Counted from the stretch's first letter, positions 6,153 through 15,325 are shown. The stretch is 64,000 nt of DNA from Plantactinospora sp039889035 (GCA_039889035.1 JBDQQY010000008.1:272262-336261); one strand, 5' to 3'. A program made the numbers and translations. The notes: generated by a model from the sequence alone, not told the origin.

Positions 6153-9152
6153 CTACAGGTCGAGGGGCTCGACCCAGATGTTGCGGTACTGGACCGGGTT
6201 GCCGTGGTCCTGCAGCCGGATGGCGCCCGAGGCCGGACCCTCGGGCCGGCTGCCGCCGGTGGGGCCGAGGATCTCGACGTCGTCGTGCACCCTGACACCG
6301 TTCCACACCAGAGTGACGCGGGCGTTCTCGACCTTGTTGCCGGCCGCGTCGTAGCGAGCCTGCCGGTAGACGATGTCGTACGTCTGCCAGCGCTGGGGCG
6401 GCAGCGCCGCGTTCACGTCGGGAGCCTTCTGGAGGTATATGGCTGCGGAGTCGTTGGTCTGCGGCGGGTCGATCCCGAACGAGTCCAGCACCTGGATCTC
6501 GTAGCGGTCCTGCAGGTACACGCCGCTGTTGGCGCGCGCCTGGCCGGTCACGTCCGGCGGGTACAGCGGCAGGTTGAACTCCACATGCAGGCGGAAGTCG
6601 CCGAAGGCCTGCACCGTACGCAGATCTCCGTTGCGCACCGTCATGGCACCGTCGGCGACCGTCCACTCGGGTTCACGCCCGTCGCTGTGCTGCCATTCGG
6701 TGAGCTCGCGACCGTTGAACAAGGTGATGCGCGTGCCGTGCGGCCGGACGGCGAGCACGTCGAGGTTCACGTGTCCGGAGTCCGTGGCCTCCTTGCGGTA
6801 CTCGATCACGTTACGGCCCTTGCCCAGGCGCACGGTCGTGGTGACCGTGCCCCACTCCTCCCAGGTCACGGTGGAGGGGAAGACCGTCTGCTCCACCCGT
6901 TCACCGTTGACGTACAGACTGAGCTGCTTCTCGCCGGAGTAGGGGTTCGGACCGTTGCTGTAGCGCATCGCCAGGTCGTATTTTCCGCTCGCCCGGATGT
7001 CGACGGCGATCCTGGTCGACGAGCCGTCCTGGGCGAACCCGGCGGCGAAGCCGGCACCGGAGTAGGCGGCGTGGTCGGTCGCCATGCCGACACCGACGGT
7101 CCGGCCCTCCTCGGCCTCGAAGAACGTCTGCGGCTGCACCACGCGACCCGGGATCTCGTTGAGCGTGTACCAGGCCTCAGTGTTCCACAGTTCCTCGCCG
7201 TCGGCCGAGGTGAACGGGCGAGGTGAGCGCACGTGCACCACCCGGTTCTCCTTCAGCCCCGGGATCTTGAGCTTGACGGTACGGCGGTCCCGCGACAGCT
7301 CGGCCCTGGTGACGTCGAGCGTCTCCAGCTCCAGCTTGGGCCCGCCGTACTGGCTCGTCGCACCGTACCGCCACTGCGTCACCTGGTAGGCATCGGCGAG
7401 CTGCTGCGCGGTCTCGGTCGACAGCGGCTCGGTGTACTCCAGGTCGAACCCGACATGCGACGCGCGCATCTGCTTGACCTCGAACACCGAGCTGCGGTTG
7501 GGCGTGAGTTTCTGCAGGCCGTAGGTGAGCTTCCCCTCCTGGCCCCAGTTGCCGCCGGCGCCCAGGCCGCCCACGTAGATTGCGCCGTCGGGGCCGAGGG
7601 CCACCTCGTTGACGCCGGCCTCCAAGCCCTGCGTGTGCCGGAACACCGCGCCCTGGTACTGGCCCTCGATCTTCTCCAGGAACACACGTTGCAGGCCACC
7701 GTAGGTCACGTCGCCGACGACCAGCTGCCCCTTGTACGGCCCCTGCCTCAGCAGCACCGGGGTGGAGGGTGAGTTGGCGATCTCGTTCTGCGGAAGCCAG
7801 ACGATGGGACGCGTGACCGGCCTGTCGTCGAACGGGCCCGCCGGGGTGGTGTAGTGGTTGTAGAAGCCGCCCTGCGTGATCTCGACCAGCTTGGACGCGG
7901 GCAGCCAGCCTCCCTGGTTGTCGGTGACGAAGACCTCGCCCCGCGGGCCCCAACCGATCCCGTTGGGTGTACGCAGCCCTCCGGCGACGTACGTGATCTT
8001 CCCGGTCCTGGCGTTCACCTTGATCGAGGTACCGCGGTTCGACGCGGGCTGCGGAACCGTGGTGGCGCCACCCAGGTCGATGGCGACCGAGAGGTTGAGG
8101 TAGAAGTATCCGTCCCGATAGAGCAGGCCGAACGCGAACTCGTGGAAGTTGCCGCCCCACGGCCAGGTGGCGACGGTCCGGCGGTTGTCCGCGGCGCCGT
8201 CACCGTCGGTGTCGCGCAGGGCCGTCAACTCGTGCTTCTGGCTGACGTACACCGTGCCGCCGACCACGGCGACGCCTTGGGGTTCGCGCAGCCCGTCCGC
8301 GAACCTGCGGTAGGTCACCTGCTCGGGGCCGGTCTGGCCGGTGGCGCCCTCGACCACGTAGACCTCGCCGGTCGCGTTGTCGGTGCCGCCCCAGGTCGAG
8401 ATCACCAGGTCGCCGTCGGGCATGAAGGCCATGCCGGTGACCTGTGGCTGGACCCCCGGTGGACGCAGGTCGGTAAGGGTGTAGCCGGGGTGCACCCGGT
8501 CAAGGGGCAGGCCGTCGCCGGCCGAGTCGGTGGCGCCCTCGCAGTACTTCCACCCCGGCGCCGTGACACGCACGACGCCCGCGTCGGTGCTCAGCGCCGA
8601 GGTCGGCACGAGCGCGAAGTGGTCGGTGCCGGGGACCCGCCACTCGAGCCGCAGTACCTGGCCGCCGCCGTTGTCGAAGAACTCGACGAACAACGGGTGC
8701 GGGCCGGCGCTCAGGGTGACGGACCCTTCCGCGGAGGTCTCGCCGTGCAGACCGTCGTGGTCGACGACAAGCTGGTCGCCGATGGTCAGCCGTGAGCCGT
8801 CGTCACTGGTGAGCCGGAACGTGTAGCTGCCGTCGACGGGCGCGGCGAGGTTGGCGATGACGTGACTGACGAACCGGTCGGACAGGCCGAACTCGTCGGT
8901 GGTGGTCCAGTTGATCTGCGGCATGAGCTTGTCGACGTTCGGCGTCTGTGCCGGTTTGAGGGTGCACAGCGCCGACAGCGGGGTGCCCATGTCGAAGGAG
9001 CGCAGGGTGACGCCGGGCTCCTGTGGCGGGATGTCGGCGGCGACGGGCGCGGCCGTGGCGGGGGTGACGGTGGCGGCGGCAGAAAGGATCGCCAGAGCGG
9101 CACCCGCGAGCGCGGCTCGACCGCGCGGGTGCCGTCGGTTCGGTGCGGTCAC
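6153..9152 (-). CDS. Secreted PA14 / beta-propeller / CBM / DUF1080 multidomain protein
   Basis: The 999-residue extracellular protein has four modules. (1) After a signal peptide of about 35 residues comes a PA14 domain (about 60-200: DGSYTFRLTSDDGSRLTIGD, then HPLFVEFFDNGGGQVLRLEW). (2) A glucose/sorbosone-dehydrogenase-like six-bladed propeller (about 210-620: MAFMPDGDLVISTWGG, LRTPNGIGWGPRGEVFVTDN). (3) A CBM6/35-like module (about 670-800: FEAEEGR, then YDLAMRYSNG). (4) A C-terminal 3-keto-disaccharide hydrolase (DUF1080) domain (about 805-999: LFNGRELTEWQHSDG). The GTG start has a perfect AGGAGG site. Such proteins are linked to extracellular sugar oxidation or hydrolysis. The substrate is not evident. 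The upstream region shares a promoter space with a divergent TetR gene. Confidence 0.88.
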   Translation of the reverse strand: MTAPNRRHPRGRAALAGAALAILSAAATVTPATAAPVAADIPPQEPGVTLRSFDMGTPLSALCTLKPAQTPNVDKLMPQINWTTTDEFGLSDRFVSHVIANLAAPVDGSYTFRLTSDDGSRLTIGDQLVVDHDGLHGETSAEGSVTLSAGPHPLFVEFFDNGGGQVLRLEWRVPGTDHFALVPTSALSTDAGVVRVTAPGWKYCEGATDSAGDGLPLDRVHPGYTLTDLRPPGVQPQVTGMAFMPDGDLVISTWGGTDNATGEVYVVEGATGQTGPEQVTYRRFADGLREPQGVAVVGGTVYVSQKHELTALRDTDGDGAADNRRTVATWPWGGNFHEFAFGLLYRDGYFYLNLSVAIDLGGATTVPQPASNRGTSIKVNARTGKITYVAGGLRTPNGIGWGPRGEVFVTDNQGGWLPASKLVEITQGGFYNHYTTPAGPFDDRPVTRPIVWLPQNEIANSPSTPVLLRQGPYKGQLVVGDVTYGGLQRVFLEKIEGQYQGAVFRHTQGLEAGVNEVALGPDGAIYVGGLGAGGNWGQEGKLTYGLQKLTPNRSSVFEVKQMRASHVGFDLEYTEPLSTETAQQLADAYQVTQWRYGATSQYGGPKLELETLDVTRAELSRDRRTVKLKIPGLKENRVVHVRSPRPFTSADGEELWNTEAWYTLNEIPGRVVQPQTFFEAEEGRTVGVGMATDHAAYSGAGFAAGFAQDGSSTRIAVDIRASGKYDLAMRYSNGPNPYSGEKQLSLYVNGERVEQTVFPSTVTWEEWGTVTTTVRLGKGRNVIEYRKEATDSGHVNLDVLAVRPHGTRITLFNGRELTEWQHSDGREPEWTVADGAMTVRNGDLRTVQAFGDFRLHVEFNLPLYPPDVTGQARANSGVYLQDRYEIQVLDSFGIDPPQTNDSAAIYLQKAPDVNAALPPQRWQTYDIVYRQARYDAAGNKVENARVTLVWNGVRVHDDVEILGPTGGSRPEGPASGAIRLQDHGNPVQYRNIWVEPLDL

Positions 9153-9356
9153 GGTTCCTCCTGATGAGTGCGGATCCCGGCAGGAAGCGGTCGGGCAGCT
9201 TTCTTCCGATGAACCGGTCGGATCGATCTCGCAACACAAAAGATAGGCCGTTGACAGTACCACTTTGGATCTAGCTAACGAAACTTTCGGAGGAATGAGT
9301 AAAAGTCGCCCCAAGGTTTCTGTACCGCTGTTATATAACGATGGTATGCTGCCCAC
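9153..9356. promoter_or_regulatory. Divergent promoter region with two palindromes
   Basis: Two symmetric elements lie between the divergent genes. CGAAA-C-TTTCG at 9279-9289 resembles half of a LacI-type operator. GTTATATAAC at 9330-9339 is a perfect 10-bp palindrome containing TATAAC, a plausible -10 box for the TetR gene, 18 bases before its ATG. The latter could be an autoregulatory operator. Confidence 0.45.
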
Positions 9357-10004
9357 ATGAGTCCTCGACCGGCCGATCCCAGGGTGCGTATGATGCTGGT
9401 CGAAGCGGCCGCGCGGGTGCTGGCCCAGGAGGGTCCCGCCGCGCTGACCAGCCGCCGGTTGGCGGCGGAGATCGGCTCCTCGACGATGGCCGTCTTCAGC
9501 AGGTTCCAGAGCATGGCCGAGGTTCGGCGGGCGGTCCGGGAGGAGGCGTTCGGCCGCCTCAACGCGCGACTCGACGCGGTGCCGGCCTCGGACGACCCGG
9601 TCGCCGACCTCGTCGCGGCCGGCGCGGTCTTCTTCGCCAGCGGCGTGGCGAACCATCACCTGTACCGGGCGATGTTCCTCGACCCCCCACCGGAGGACGA
9701 CAACCTCGGCGCCGCCACCTACGAGCGGTTGGTCGCGGTGATACGCCGATGCGTGACCGCTGGCCGCTTCCCGGCCGCGCGTACGTCTCTGGTCCCGGTC
9801 TGGGCGGCCCAGATATGGAGCATGCGACACGGCATGGTCACCATGACAGTTGCCGAACTCCTGCCGGACGAGCAGGCGCGGTTCGTCCTCGACGACATGA
9901 CCTTCCGGCTGCTGGTCGGCTACGGCGACGACCCGGCTCGGGCGAGGCGGTCGATCACGCAGGGAAACCGTGCCGCAGCCGCACGTCAGACACATCCACA
10001 GTGA
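9357..10004 (+). CDS. TetR/AcrR-family transcriptional regulator
   Basis: The 215-residue protein has an N-terminal TetR HTH at about residues 12-55: AARVLAQEGPAALTSRRLAA then STMAVFSRF. The C-terminal half has the WHG-type TetR_C_33-like ligand domain (WAAQIWSMRHGMVTMTVAEL). It is followed on the same strand, 11 bases on, by a DUF3159 membrane protein, and is divergent from the large PA14/propeller gene. It may control either or both. The ligand is unknown. Confidence 0.82.
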   Translation: MSPRPADPRVRMMLVEAAARVLAQEGPAALTSRRLAAEIGSSTMAVFSRFQSMAEVRRAVREEAFGRLNARLDAVPASDDPVADLVAAGAVFFASGVANHHLYRAMFLDPPPEDDNLGAATYERLVAVIRRCVTAGRFPAARTSLVPVWAAQIWSMRHGMVTMTVAELLPDEQARFVLDDMTFRLLVGYGDDPARARRSITQGNRAAAARQTHPQ

Positions 10005-10015
10005 AGGGAAGACCG

Positions 10016-10669
10016 ATGCGGTCCGACAACACCCCAGACAGCGACCGCCCCGCTCCGAAGGCGGCGGCGACAACGGTATGGGAGCGTACCGGCGGCCTGA
10101 CCGGGCTGATCCAGTCGTCCCTGCCACCCACCGTGCTGGTGATCACCAACCTGTGGTGGGGCCTGTACCCGGCGATAGCCATCGCCGTCGGCACCGGCGT
10201 GCTCGTCACCCTGGTACGTGTGCTGCGTCGCCAGCCCCTGCGTCCGGCGTTCGGCGGGTTCGTCGGCGTTGCGGTCTCCGGGATCCTCGCCGCACGCAGC
10301 GGCGAGGCCCGGGACTTCTTCCTGGCCGACATCTGGTGGTACTTCCTGGCGTCCGTCGCCCTGGTCATCTCGATCCTGCTGCGCCGGCCGCTGGTCGGCG
10401 TGCTCTGGAGCGCCACCCAGGGGGTCGGCATGTGGTGGCGCCGGGACCGTCCGTCGCTGCGACGGTACGACATCGCCACCGCCGTGCTCGCGGCCGTGTT
10501 CGCGGCCCGGTTCGTCGTGTTGCAGCGGCTCTACGAGCAGAACGAGGTCGGCTGGCTGACGGTCTCGAAGATCGCGATGAACTATCCACTATGGGCGGTG
10601 GCGCTGCTCGTCGTCATCTGGGCCGTACGCCACGCGGACCACCGCCTCGGCTACTGCCGTAGTCGCTGA
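10016..10669 (+). CDS. DUF3159 family membrane protein
   Basis: The 217-residue integral membrane protein has about five to six hydrophobic segments and the arrangement of the actinobacterial DUF3159 family. It includes LIQSSLPPTVLVITNLWWG, FFLADIWWYFLASVALVISI, and a C-terminal VGWLTVSKIAMNYPLWAVAL block. GAAGGGAAG precedes the ATG. It is transcribed with the TetR gene upstream (11-base gap). Family members have no established biochemical function; many lie next to nucleotide or tRNA-related genes, which is not the case here. Confidence 0.78.
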   Translation: MRSDNTPDSDRPAPKAAATTVWERTGGLTGLIQSSLPPTVLVITNLWWGLYPAIAIAVGTGVLVTLVRVLRRQPLRPAFGGFVGVAVSGILAARSGEARDFFLADIWWYFLASVALVISILLRRPLVGVLWSATQGVGMWWRRDRPSLRRYDIATAVLAAVFAARFVVLQRLYEQNEVGWLTVSKIAMNYPLWAVALLVVIWAVRHADHRLGYCRSR

Positions 10670-11013
10670 GCGGTTGGCGACAACGCCGCCGGACCACCTC
10701 CTGCGGAACCGGCGGAGTCCGGGTTGATCATGGTCCACGCCCGACCTGGCGCGGGGTACCGATCGGGCGGAAGGTGATCCGGGTGACGGCCAGATGTTCC
10801 CGGCCCCGGTCGTCCATCAGCTCACCAGGACCTGGGCGGAGGTCTCCTTGAGTTTGGCGTTCGCCCACCGGGCCTGTCGCAGGGTCTGCGGGTGGCAGCG
10901 CTTGTCTGCAGCACGCCGCAACCCGGCCGGCCCAGCATGCCCCGGACGATGTGGATGTTGTTGACCTGTACGGCGGCGGTTCCCTCTACCGGCACACGTT
11001 CTGACCTCGGACG
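10670..11013. other. Intergenic region with a possible gene remnant
   Basis: No complete gene is supported. On the plus strand the frame ending with TGA at 11002-11004 has GC-rich third positions for about 30 codons (peptide APDDVDVVDLYGGGSLYRHTF at its end), which looks like the 3' tail of a lost gene. No start or domain can be given. Confidence 0.3.
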
Positions 11014-11343
11014 TCAGTTTGCCCGAGCCAGTGTGTCGCGCAGTACCGTGAGCGTCACCAGGCCCGGGTCGGCCTCCGACACCTCGGCAACCTGATCGCC
11101 GCCGACGTAGGCGTCACCGGCCATCAGCCCGGCGACATCGATCCGCAGATATCCGGTCGCCATCAGGCGTTCCGCTTCGCCGGGTGGCGCATCCGGGCGC
11201 ACGTCGGTGCCGGGCTGCTGCACGGCGGAGACCGTCCCGACGGCGTCGCCCGCAGCGTCCACCACCGACATTCCCGTGTTGACCTGGGCGATGGGCAGCG
11301 GCTCGGTCGGCATGCCGGGTACGACCGGCTGGTGCGGGTGCAT
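11014..11343 (-). CDS. Small PRC-barrel-like / hypothetical protein
   Basis: The 109-residue protein contains GMSVVDAAGDAVGTVSAV followed by YLRIDVAGLMAGDAYVGGDQ. This pattern resembles PRC-barrel or DUF2171-type domains (a 'set value, then preserve' beta fold). No catalytic residues are visible. The start at 11343 lacks a strong ribosome site. It is followed upstream, on the same strand, by a HAD-fold gene 48 bases away. The family call is tentative; the ORF itself is well supported by codon bias. Confidence 0.55.
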   Translation of the reverse strand: MHPHQPVVPGMPTEPLPIAQVNTGMSVVDAAGDAVGTVSAVQQPGTDVRPDAPPGEAERLMATGYLRIDVAGLMAGDAYVGGDQVAEVSEADPGLVTLTVLRDTLARAN

Positions 11344-11391
11344 GCCTATCTCGTTCCCACGGCCTGCCAGGACGAAACCGGAGCTCTGTCG

Positions 11392-11904
11392 TCACTCCGC
11401 GAGCCATCGGCGAACCAGTGCGAGATCCGCCCCGGTCAGGCCGAGGTAGGGGTCGACGCGATGCAGCAGGGCCCGCGACGGATGCTCGGCCGAGACCCAT
11501 CTCCGGTCGGCGTCGGTGATCTCGTCGTCCAGCCAGACGAACGGACGTCCGGCTGCCCACCGGGTGAGGCACGTCGTCTTCCAGTGCAGGCCGTGCCGCG
11601 GCTCGTCGTCCGAGTCGGGCCATTGCACGACCGGCAGTTCCGGGAGGCCGATCCGCGGCGAGATGACCTCGTTGGCGTCCGCCATCCACGTCGTCGCCCA
11701 GACGAGCTGGCACCCCAGGTCCAGGAGCATCCGCCCATCCTCCGGACGGAGCCGGTCGAGGAGCGGATTCCCCGTCGTGTCCGGTGGAGTCGACTCGGCG
11801 GCGCCTGCGGGACGTCCAGGGCTGGCGGGCCGTGCGACCAACGGGATCAGTGGTCCGTCCACGTCGAGAAAGATCAACGGACGGTGCGACGGGCTCGACA
11901 CCAT
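11392..11904 (-). CDS. HAD-fold domain protein (SAK RNA-repair HAD type)
   Basis: The 170-residue protein has an N-terminal HAD motif I as FLDVDGPL (Asp14, Asp16), and a later acidic motif WLDDEITDADRRW (near 125-137) that serves as motif IV. The layout matches the stand-alone HAD domain first described in Swiss-army-knife RNA-repair proteins (HAD_SAK). It contains WATTWMADANEVISPRIGLP, typical of that family. Likely a phosphatase or nucleotide-end processing enzyme, substrate unknown. Monocistronic or paired with the small downstream gene. Confidence 0.72.
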   Translation of the reverse strand: MVSSPSHRPLIFLDVDGPLIPLVARPASPGRPAGAAESTPPDTTGNPLLDRLRPEDGRMLLDLGCQLVWATTWMADANEVISPRIGLPELPVVQWPDSDDEPRHGLHWKTTCLTRWAAGRPFVWLDDEITDADRRWVSAEHPSRALLHRVDPYLGLTGADLALVRRWLAE

Positions 11905-11940
11905 GGCGCGAACCTACAACCACCGCTCAACGCCGGCCGA

Positions 11941-13002
11941 TCAGGCCAGACCCCGGTCGCTGCCCTTCTTGATCTTCCTGGTGTCGCGGAGTTCGACGAA
12001 CGGTTCCTCGTCCTCAGGGTGCCCGCCGGCGATGGCGCGGCCGCGGTGCAGTTCGGCGTCGAATTCGGCGCCGAGCAGCACCGCCAGGTTGGAGATCCAC
12101 AGCCAGACGAAGAAGATGACGACGCCACCCAGGGTGCCGTAGGTCTTGTTGTAGGTGCCGAAGTTGGCGACGTAGAACCCGAAACCGGCCGAGGCGATGA
12201 TCCAGACGACGACGGCCACCAGCCCGCCGGGGGTGATCCACCGGAAGCCGCCCTGGCGGGCGTTGGGGGCGGCCCAGTACAGGATGGCGAACATCAGGCT
12301 GACCAGCACCACCAGGATCGGCCATTTGGCGACGTTCCAGCCGGTGATCAGCGCCGAGCCCGCGCCCAGGGCTTCACCGACCCACTCGGCGAGCTTACCG
12401 GTGAAGACGACCATCAGAGCGCTGACCGCCAGCAGGATCCCGACCACGATGGTCACCGCGATCCGGATCGGCAGGGTCTTCCAGATCGGGCGCTCCTCGG
12501 GTACGTCGTAGATGGCGTTGGACGCGCGCATGAACGCGGCGATGTACCCGGACGCGGACCACAGCGCGACCACCAGACCGATGACGGCGAAGAGTCCGGC
12601 CGTGCCCTGTGCCTCGACGAGGTTGCGTGCCCCGGTCTTCAGGATCTCGCCGACCGGGCCGGGCGCGATCCTGCCCATGTCGTCGATCAGTGGTTGAAGT
12701 ACCGAGTCGCCGATCAGGCCGAGCACCGAGACCAGGACCAGTAGGCCGGGGAAGATCGACAGGACCGCGTAGTAGGTGAGCGCGGCGGCCCAGTCGGTCA
12801 GGCGGTCGTCGCCGAACTCGCGCACGGTACGTCGCAGGACGCCCCACCAGCCCCGTACCCCGAGCGTGCTGGGCTGGTCCGGAGCCTGTCCCGCCCCGTG
12901 CGAGCCGGCCTGCGACGCCGACGGGCCCCGACCCGCGCCGGTCGGTTCGCCGTCGGCGGTCTGGTGGTCGCGACAGGTGCGGTCGGTGCTGTTGTCCACC
13001 AT
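11941..13002 (-). CDS. YihY/BrkB family inner-membrane protein
   Basis: The 353-residue protein has an N-terminal soluble tail rich in Gln, Ser and Gly (about 50 residues). This is followed by six membrane segments with the BrkB signature: DWAAALTYYAVLSIFPGLLV, LVVALWSASGYIAAFMRASN, FRWITPGGLVAVVVWIIASA and YGTLGGVVIFFVWLWISNLA. A charged C-terminus (HPEDEEPFVELRD) ends the protein. Function in this family is unsettled; roles in export or envelope stress have been proposed. It lies 38 bases downstream of the DUF3618 gene and is probably cotranscribed with it. Confidence 0.87.
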   Translation of the reverse strand: MVDNSTDRTCRDHQTADGEPTGAGRGPSASQAGSHGAGQAPDQPSTLGVRGWWGVLRRTVREFGDDRLTDWAAALTYYAVLSIFPGLLVLVSVLGLIGDSVLQPLIDDMGRIAPGPVGEILKTGARNLVEAQGTAGLFAVIGLVVALWSASGYIAAFMRASNAIYDVPEERPIWKTLPIRIAVTIVVGILLAVSALMVVFTGKLAEWVGEALGAGSALITGWNVAKWPILVVLVSLMFAILYWAAPNARQGGFRWITPGGLVAVVVWIIASAGFGFYVANFGTYNKTYGTLGGVVIFFVWLWISNLAVLLGAEFDAELHRGRAIAGGHPEDEEPFVELRDTRKIKKGSDRGLA

Positions 13003-13040
13003 CGCGGAGCCTGCCTCTCAGGTTTCGTAGCGGACTGTCT

Positions 13041-13496
13041 CTACCGCGACCGCCACCGCCGCAGCCGGGCACCGGGCTTGGTCGCGCGGCGACGGCGCAC
13101 CAGCAGCACCGCTGCCAGGGCGGTGGCGAGCCCGGCCAGCACGCCGACGTACGGCGCAGGACGCTGCCGCGCCTTGCCGACGGTGCGCCGGGTGGCCTCC
13201 CTGGCCCGCACGGCGGTGACCTGGGCGGCGTGCTTGGCACGCACCACGGCCACCTGGGCGGTATCCGCCGATCGGTCCTTGACCTGCCCGGCCTGATCCT
13301 TGACCTCGGCGACCTTTTCCCTGGCACGGGCCTTGACGTCCGCCCGCTCCGCCAGATGCTCGACGGTGTCGCCCAGCTCGGCCCGGGTCTGGGCGATGTC
13401 GGCACGGCTCACGTCCGGATGGTCCGTCGGCGGTACAGCCGTCACGGCTGTGGCGGTGGTGCGGGTACGGCCGCTCTTACCGGTACTCGTGCTCAT
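13041..13496 (-). CDS. DUF3618 domain membrane-anchored protein
   Basis: The 151-residue protein carries a DUF3618 motif near residue 30 (SRADIAQTRAELGDTVEHLA), a long charged coiled-coil-like middle rich in Lys, Ala and Val (VKARAREKVAEVKDQAGQVK), and one C-terminal membrane helix (YVGVLAGLATALAAVLLV) followed by a basic tail. DUF3618 proteins commonly occur in operons with phage-holin-like and YihY membrane proteins in actinobacteria. That fits the YihY gene immediately downstream. Probably a cell-envelope structural component. Confidence 0.8.
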   Translation of the reverse strand: MSTSTGKSGRTRTTATAVTAVPPTDHPDVSRADIAQTRAELGDTVEHLAERADVKARAREKVAEVKDQAGQVKDRSADTAQVAVVRAKHAAQVTAVRAREATRRTVGKARQRPAPYVGVLAGLATALAAVLLVRRRRATKPGARLRRWRSR

Positions 13497-14022
13497 CGGT
13501 GTGCCCTCTCCTTCACCTCATCGATGTCAGCCCGGACGCTGCGGACCGCGGGGGCCAGCCGAGCCGTCCCGGCCGAGGTCACTCATCTCGTCCGCTCCCT
13601 TCCTCCGACGGACGGATATGCCCCACCGCGGTCCTGCTCAAAACGCCGGCTGCCAGGCCGCCGTCGCTCCGGGCAACGCAGGCGGGAGGTAGACCGGCAT
13701 CTGGTCCGCCGCGAGGTTCAGCGGCCGGTGGCGAAGTCCACCCACCTTCTGTAACAAGGCCGTGACCTGCGACAGAAGCTGGACATCCGTCCCGCTTCAC
13801 GCATGTTCGTCTATGTCTGTTTCTGATCGAGTTGGTTCGATAAATGGCGCCATCGTTCACATTAGATTAAGAACATATTGCTGGAGCGTTGCGGGCGCCG
13901 GCACGGTTCCCTCCGGTCCGAGTCGGCGCACCGGTGCACACCAAGCGGGCAGCTATGCGCAGGCAGTACGGCACGGATCCGCCGTACTTGGCAACAGGAT
14001 CCCCGTGAGGAAGGACGAGACA
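13497..14022. promoter_or_regulatory. Upstream region of the GH5 gene
   Basis: There is no gene in this 526-base stretch. From 13800 it becomes notably AT-rich. A perfect palindrome ATGGCGCCAT lies at 13844-13853, followed by TTAAGAACATATTG (a plausible promoter). The palindrome, with a central CG-rich core, is of the type bound by LacI-family sugar regulators, so it is a candidate operator for the glycosidase gene. Nothing recognisable is seen in 13500-13790. Confidence 0.4.
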
Positions 14023-15117
14023 TTGACGACCCGACAGGCCATCAGATCGGTCGGAATCATGGACAACACCCGACATGGTGAGGTATCGACGTCCCGTCGG
14101 CGATCACTGGGCCGCGTCCTCATCGGCGCCCTGGCCGCGGTGACGCTGATTCCGGTCGCCGCCGTCGGCGGCGAATCACCGGCCAGCGCTGCCACCAACC
14201 AGTTCAGAGGGATGAACTGGGCCGTGCTGGGTGACAACTTCAGCACGGGCCCGCTCGTCGTCCAGGGCCTGAGCCAGTCCGACAGCAACGCGACCGTGCG
14301 GGCCAAGGCCAACGCCCTCTACGACGACATGGCAGCCATGGGGGTCAACACCGTCCGACTGCCGATCAACACCCACACCGTCGGCACGACGTGGTGGAAC
14401 AACTACCGGGGCGCCATCGACGCCGCCACCGCCCGGGGATTCAAGGTCATCCTCGCCTATTGGGAGGACGGCGCCGCCTCCGGCGGCAGGATCACGAACC
14501 TCGCGGCGTGGAACACGATGTGGTCCCGCGTGACCAGCACCTACGGCTCCAACACCAATGTCTACTTCGAGCCGATGAACGAGCCCCACGGCTACAGCTC
14601 GGCGGACTGGCGCAACGTCGCGGCGAACTGGCTCAGCTACCACTACTCGGCGGTGCCCGGCCGGACGCTCATCGGCGGCACCGGCTACAGCCAGGATCTA
14701 CGGGACGTCTGCAACGACAGCCGCTTCAACGGAACGTTGCTCTCCTTCCACCACTACGCCTTCTTCTACAGCCCGATGACGTACGACGCCTTCCGAAGCC
14801 ACGTTCAGACCCGCCTCGGGAACTGCGCCTCCCGCGCGGTCGTGACCGAGTACGGCGCGCCGATGTCCACCGGCCTCAACTACGCCGACGCGAGCAGCAC
14901 CGACAACTTCGTGCGTCACATCCGCGCCGTCACACAGGTCATGCGTGACAATCAGATGGGCGGCACCTACTGGCCCGCGCTCGGCGGCAAGCCCACCGGA
15001 AGCCTCGGCTACGACCATTACTCGATGTTCGCCCTCAGCGGTAGCGGCACCAATCTCAACCTGACTGTCCGCAATGCGTCCGGCCGCGACCGCATCCGGT
15101 ATGGCTGGGGACTGTAG
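14023..15117 (+). CDS. Secreted GH5-family glycoside hydrolase
   Basis: The 364-residue secreted enzyme has an Arg-rich n-region (STSRRRSLGR), a hydrophobic core and SPASAA cleavage. The TIM barrel carries the GH5 acid/base Glu in MNEPHG (about residue 187) and the nucleophile Glu in VVTEYGAP (about residue 276). It also has GMNWAVLGDNF and MAAMGVNTVRLPINTH near the start. It probably cleaves beta-1,4-linked glucan or mannan, as many actinomycete GH5 enzymes do. TTG at 14023 is preferred because AGGAAGG lies eight bases upstream; ATG at 14059 would still give a complete signal peptide. No binding module is attached. It converges on the SecD-like gene across a hairpin. Confidence 0.85.
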   Translation: MTTRQAIRSVGIMDNTRHGEVSTSRRRSLGRVLIGALAAVTLIPVAAVGGESPASAATNQFRGMNWAVLGDNFSTGPLVVQGLSQSDSNATVRAKANALYDDMAAMGVNTVRLPINTHTVGTTWWNNYRGAIDAATARGFKVILAYWEDGAASGGRITNLAAWNTMWSRVTSTYGSNTNVYFEPMNEPHGYSSADWRNVAANWLSYHYSAVPGRTLIGGTGYSQDLRDVCNDSRFNGTLLSFHHYAFFYSPMTYDAFRSHVQTRLGNCASRAVVTEYGAPMSTGLNYADASSTDNFVRHIRAVTQVMRDNQMGGTYWPALGGKPTGSLGYDHYSMFALSGSGTNLNLTVRNASGRDRIRYGWGL

Positions 15118-15268
15118 ATCGGCGCCACGCCACGGTCTGTGGTCGAACCGCAATCGCAGAATGGTCGCCGACGGCGAGCTTCGCAACACCGGCACCAACC
15201 AGCGACGGCCAGGCATCGCCGCCGCCCAACGGTCGTCTCCGTCTGATCGCGGACTCGCGGTACAACGC

Positions 15269-15303
15269 GCCCCCGGCGCCGAGCTTCGTGCGCGGTGCCG
15301 GGG
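15269..15303. terminator. Bidirectional hairpin between convergent genes
   Basis: CCCCCGGCGCCG (15269-15280) pairs with CGGTGCCGGGGG (15292-15303), with one G-U and an 11-base loop. It lies between the GH5 stop and the SecD-like stop. Confidence 0.65.
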
Positions 15304-15325
15304 GCTGGCCACGGCTTCATGCTGA

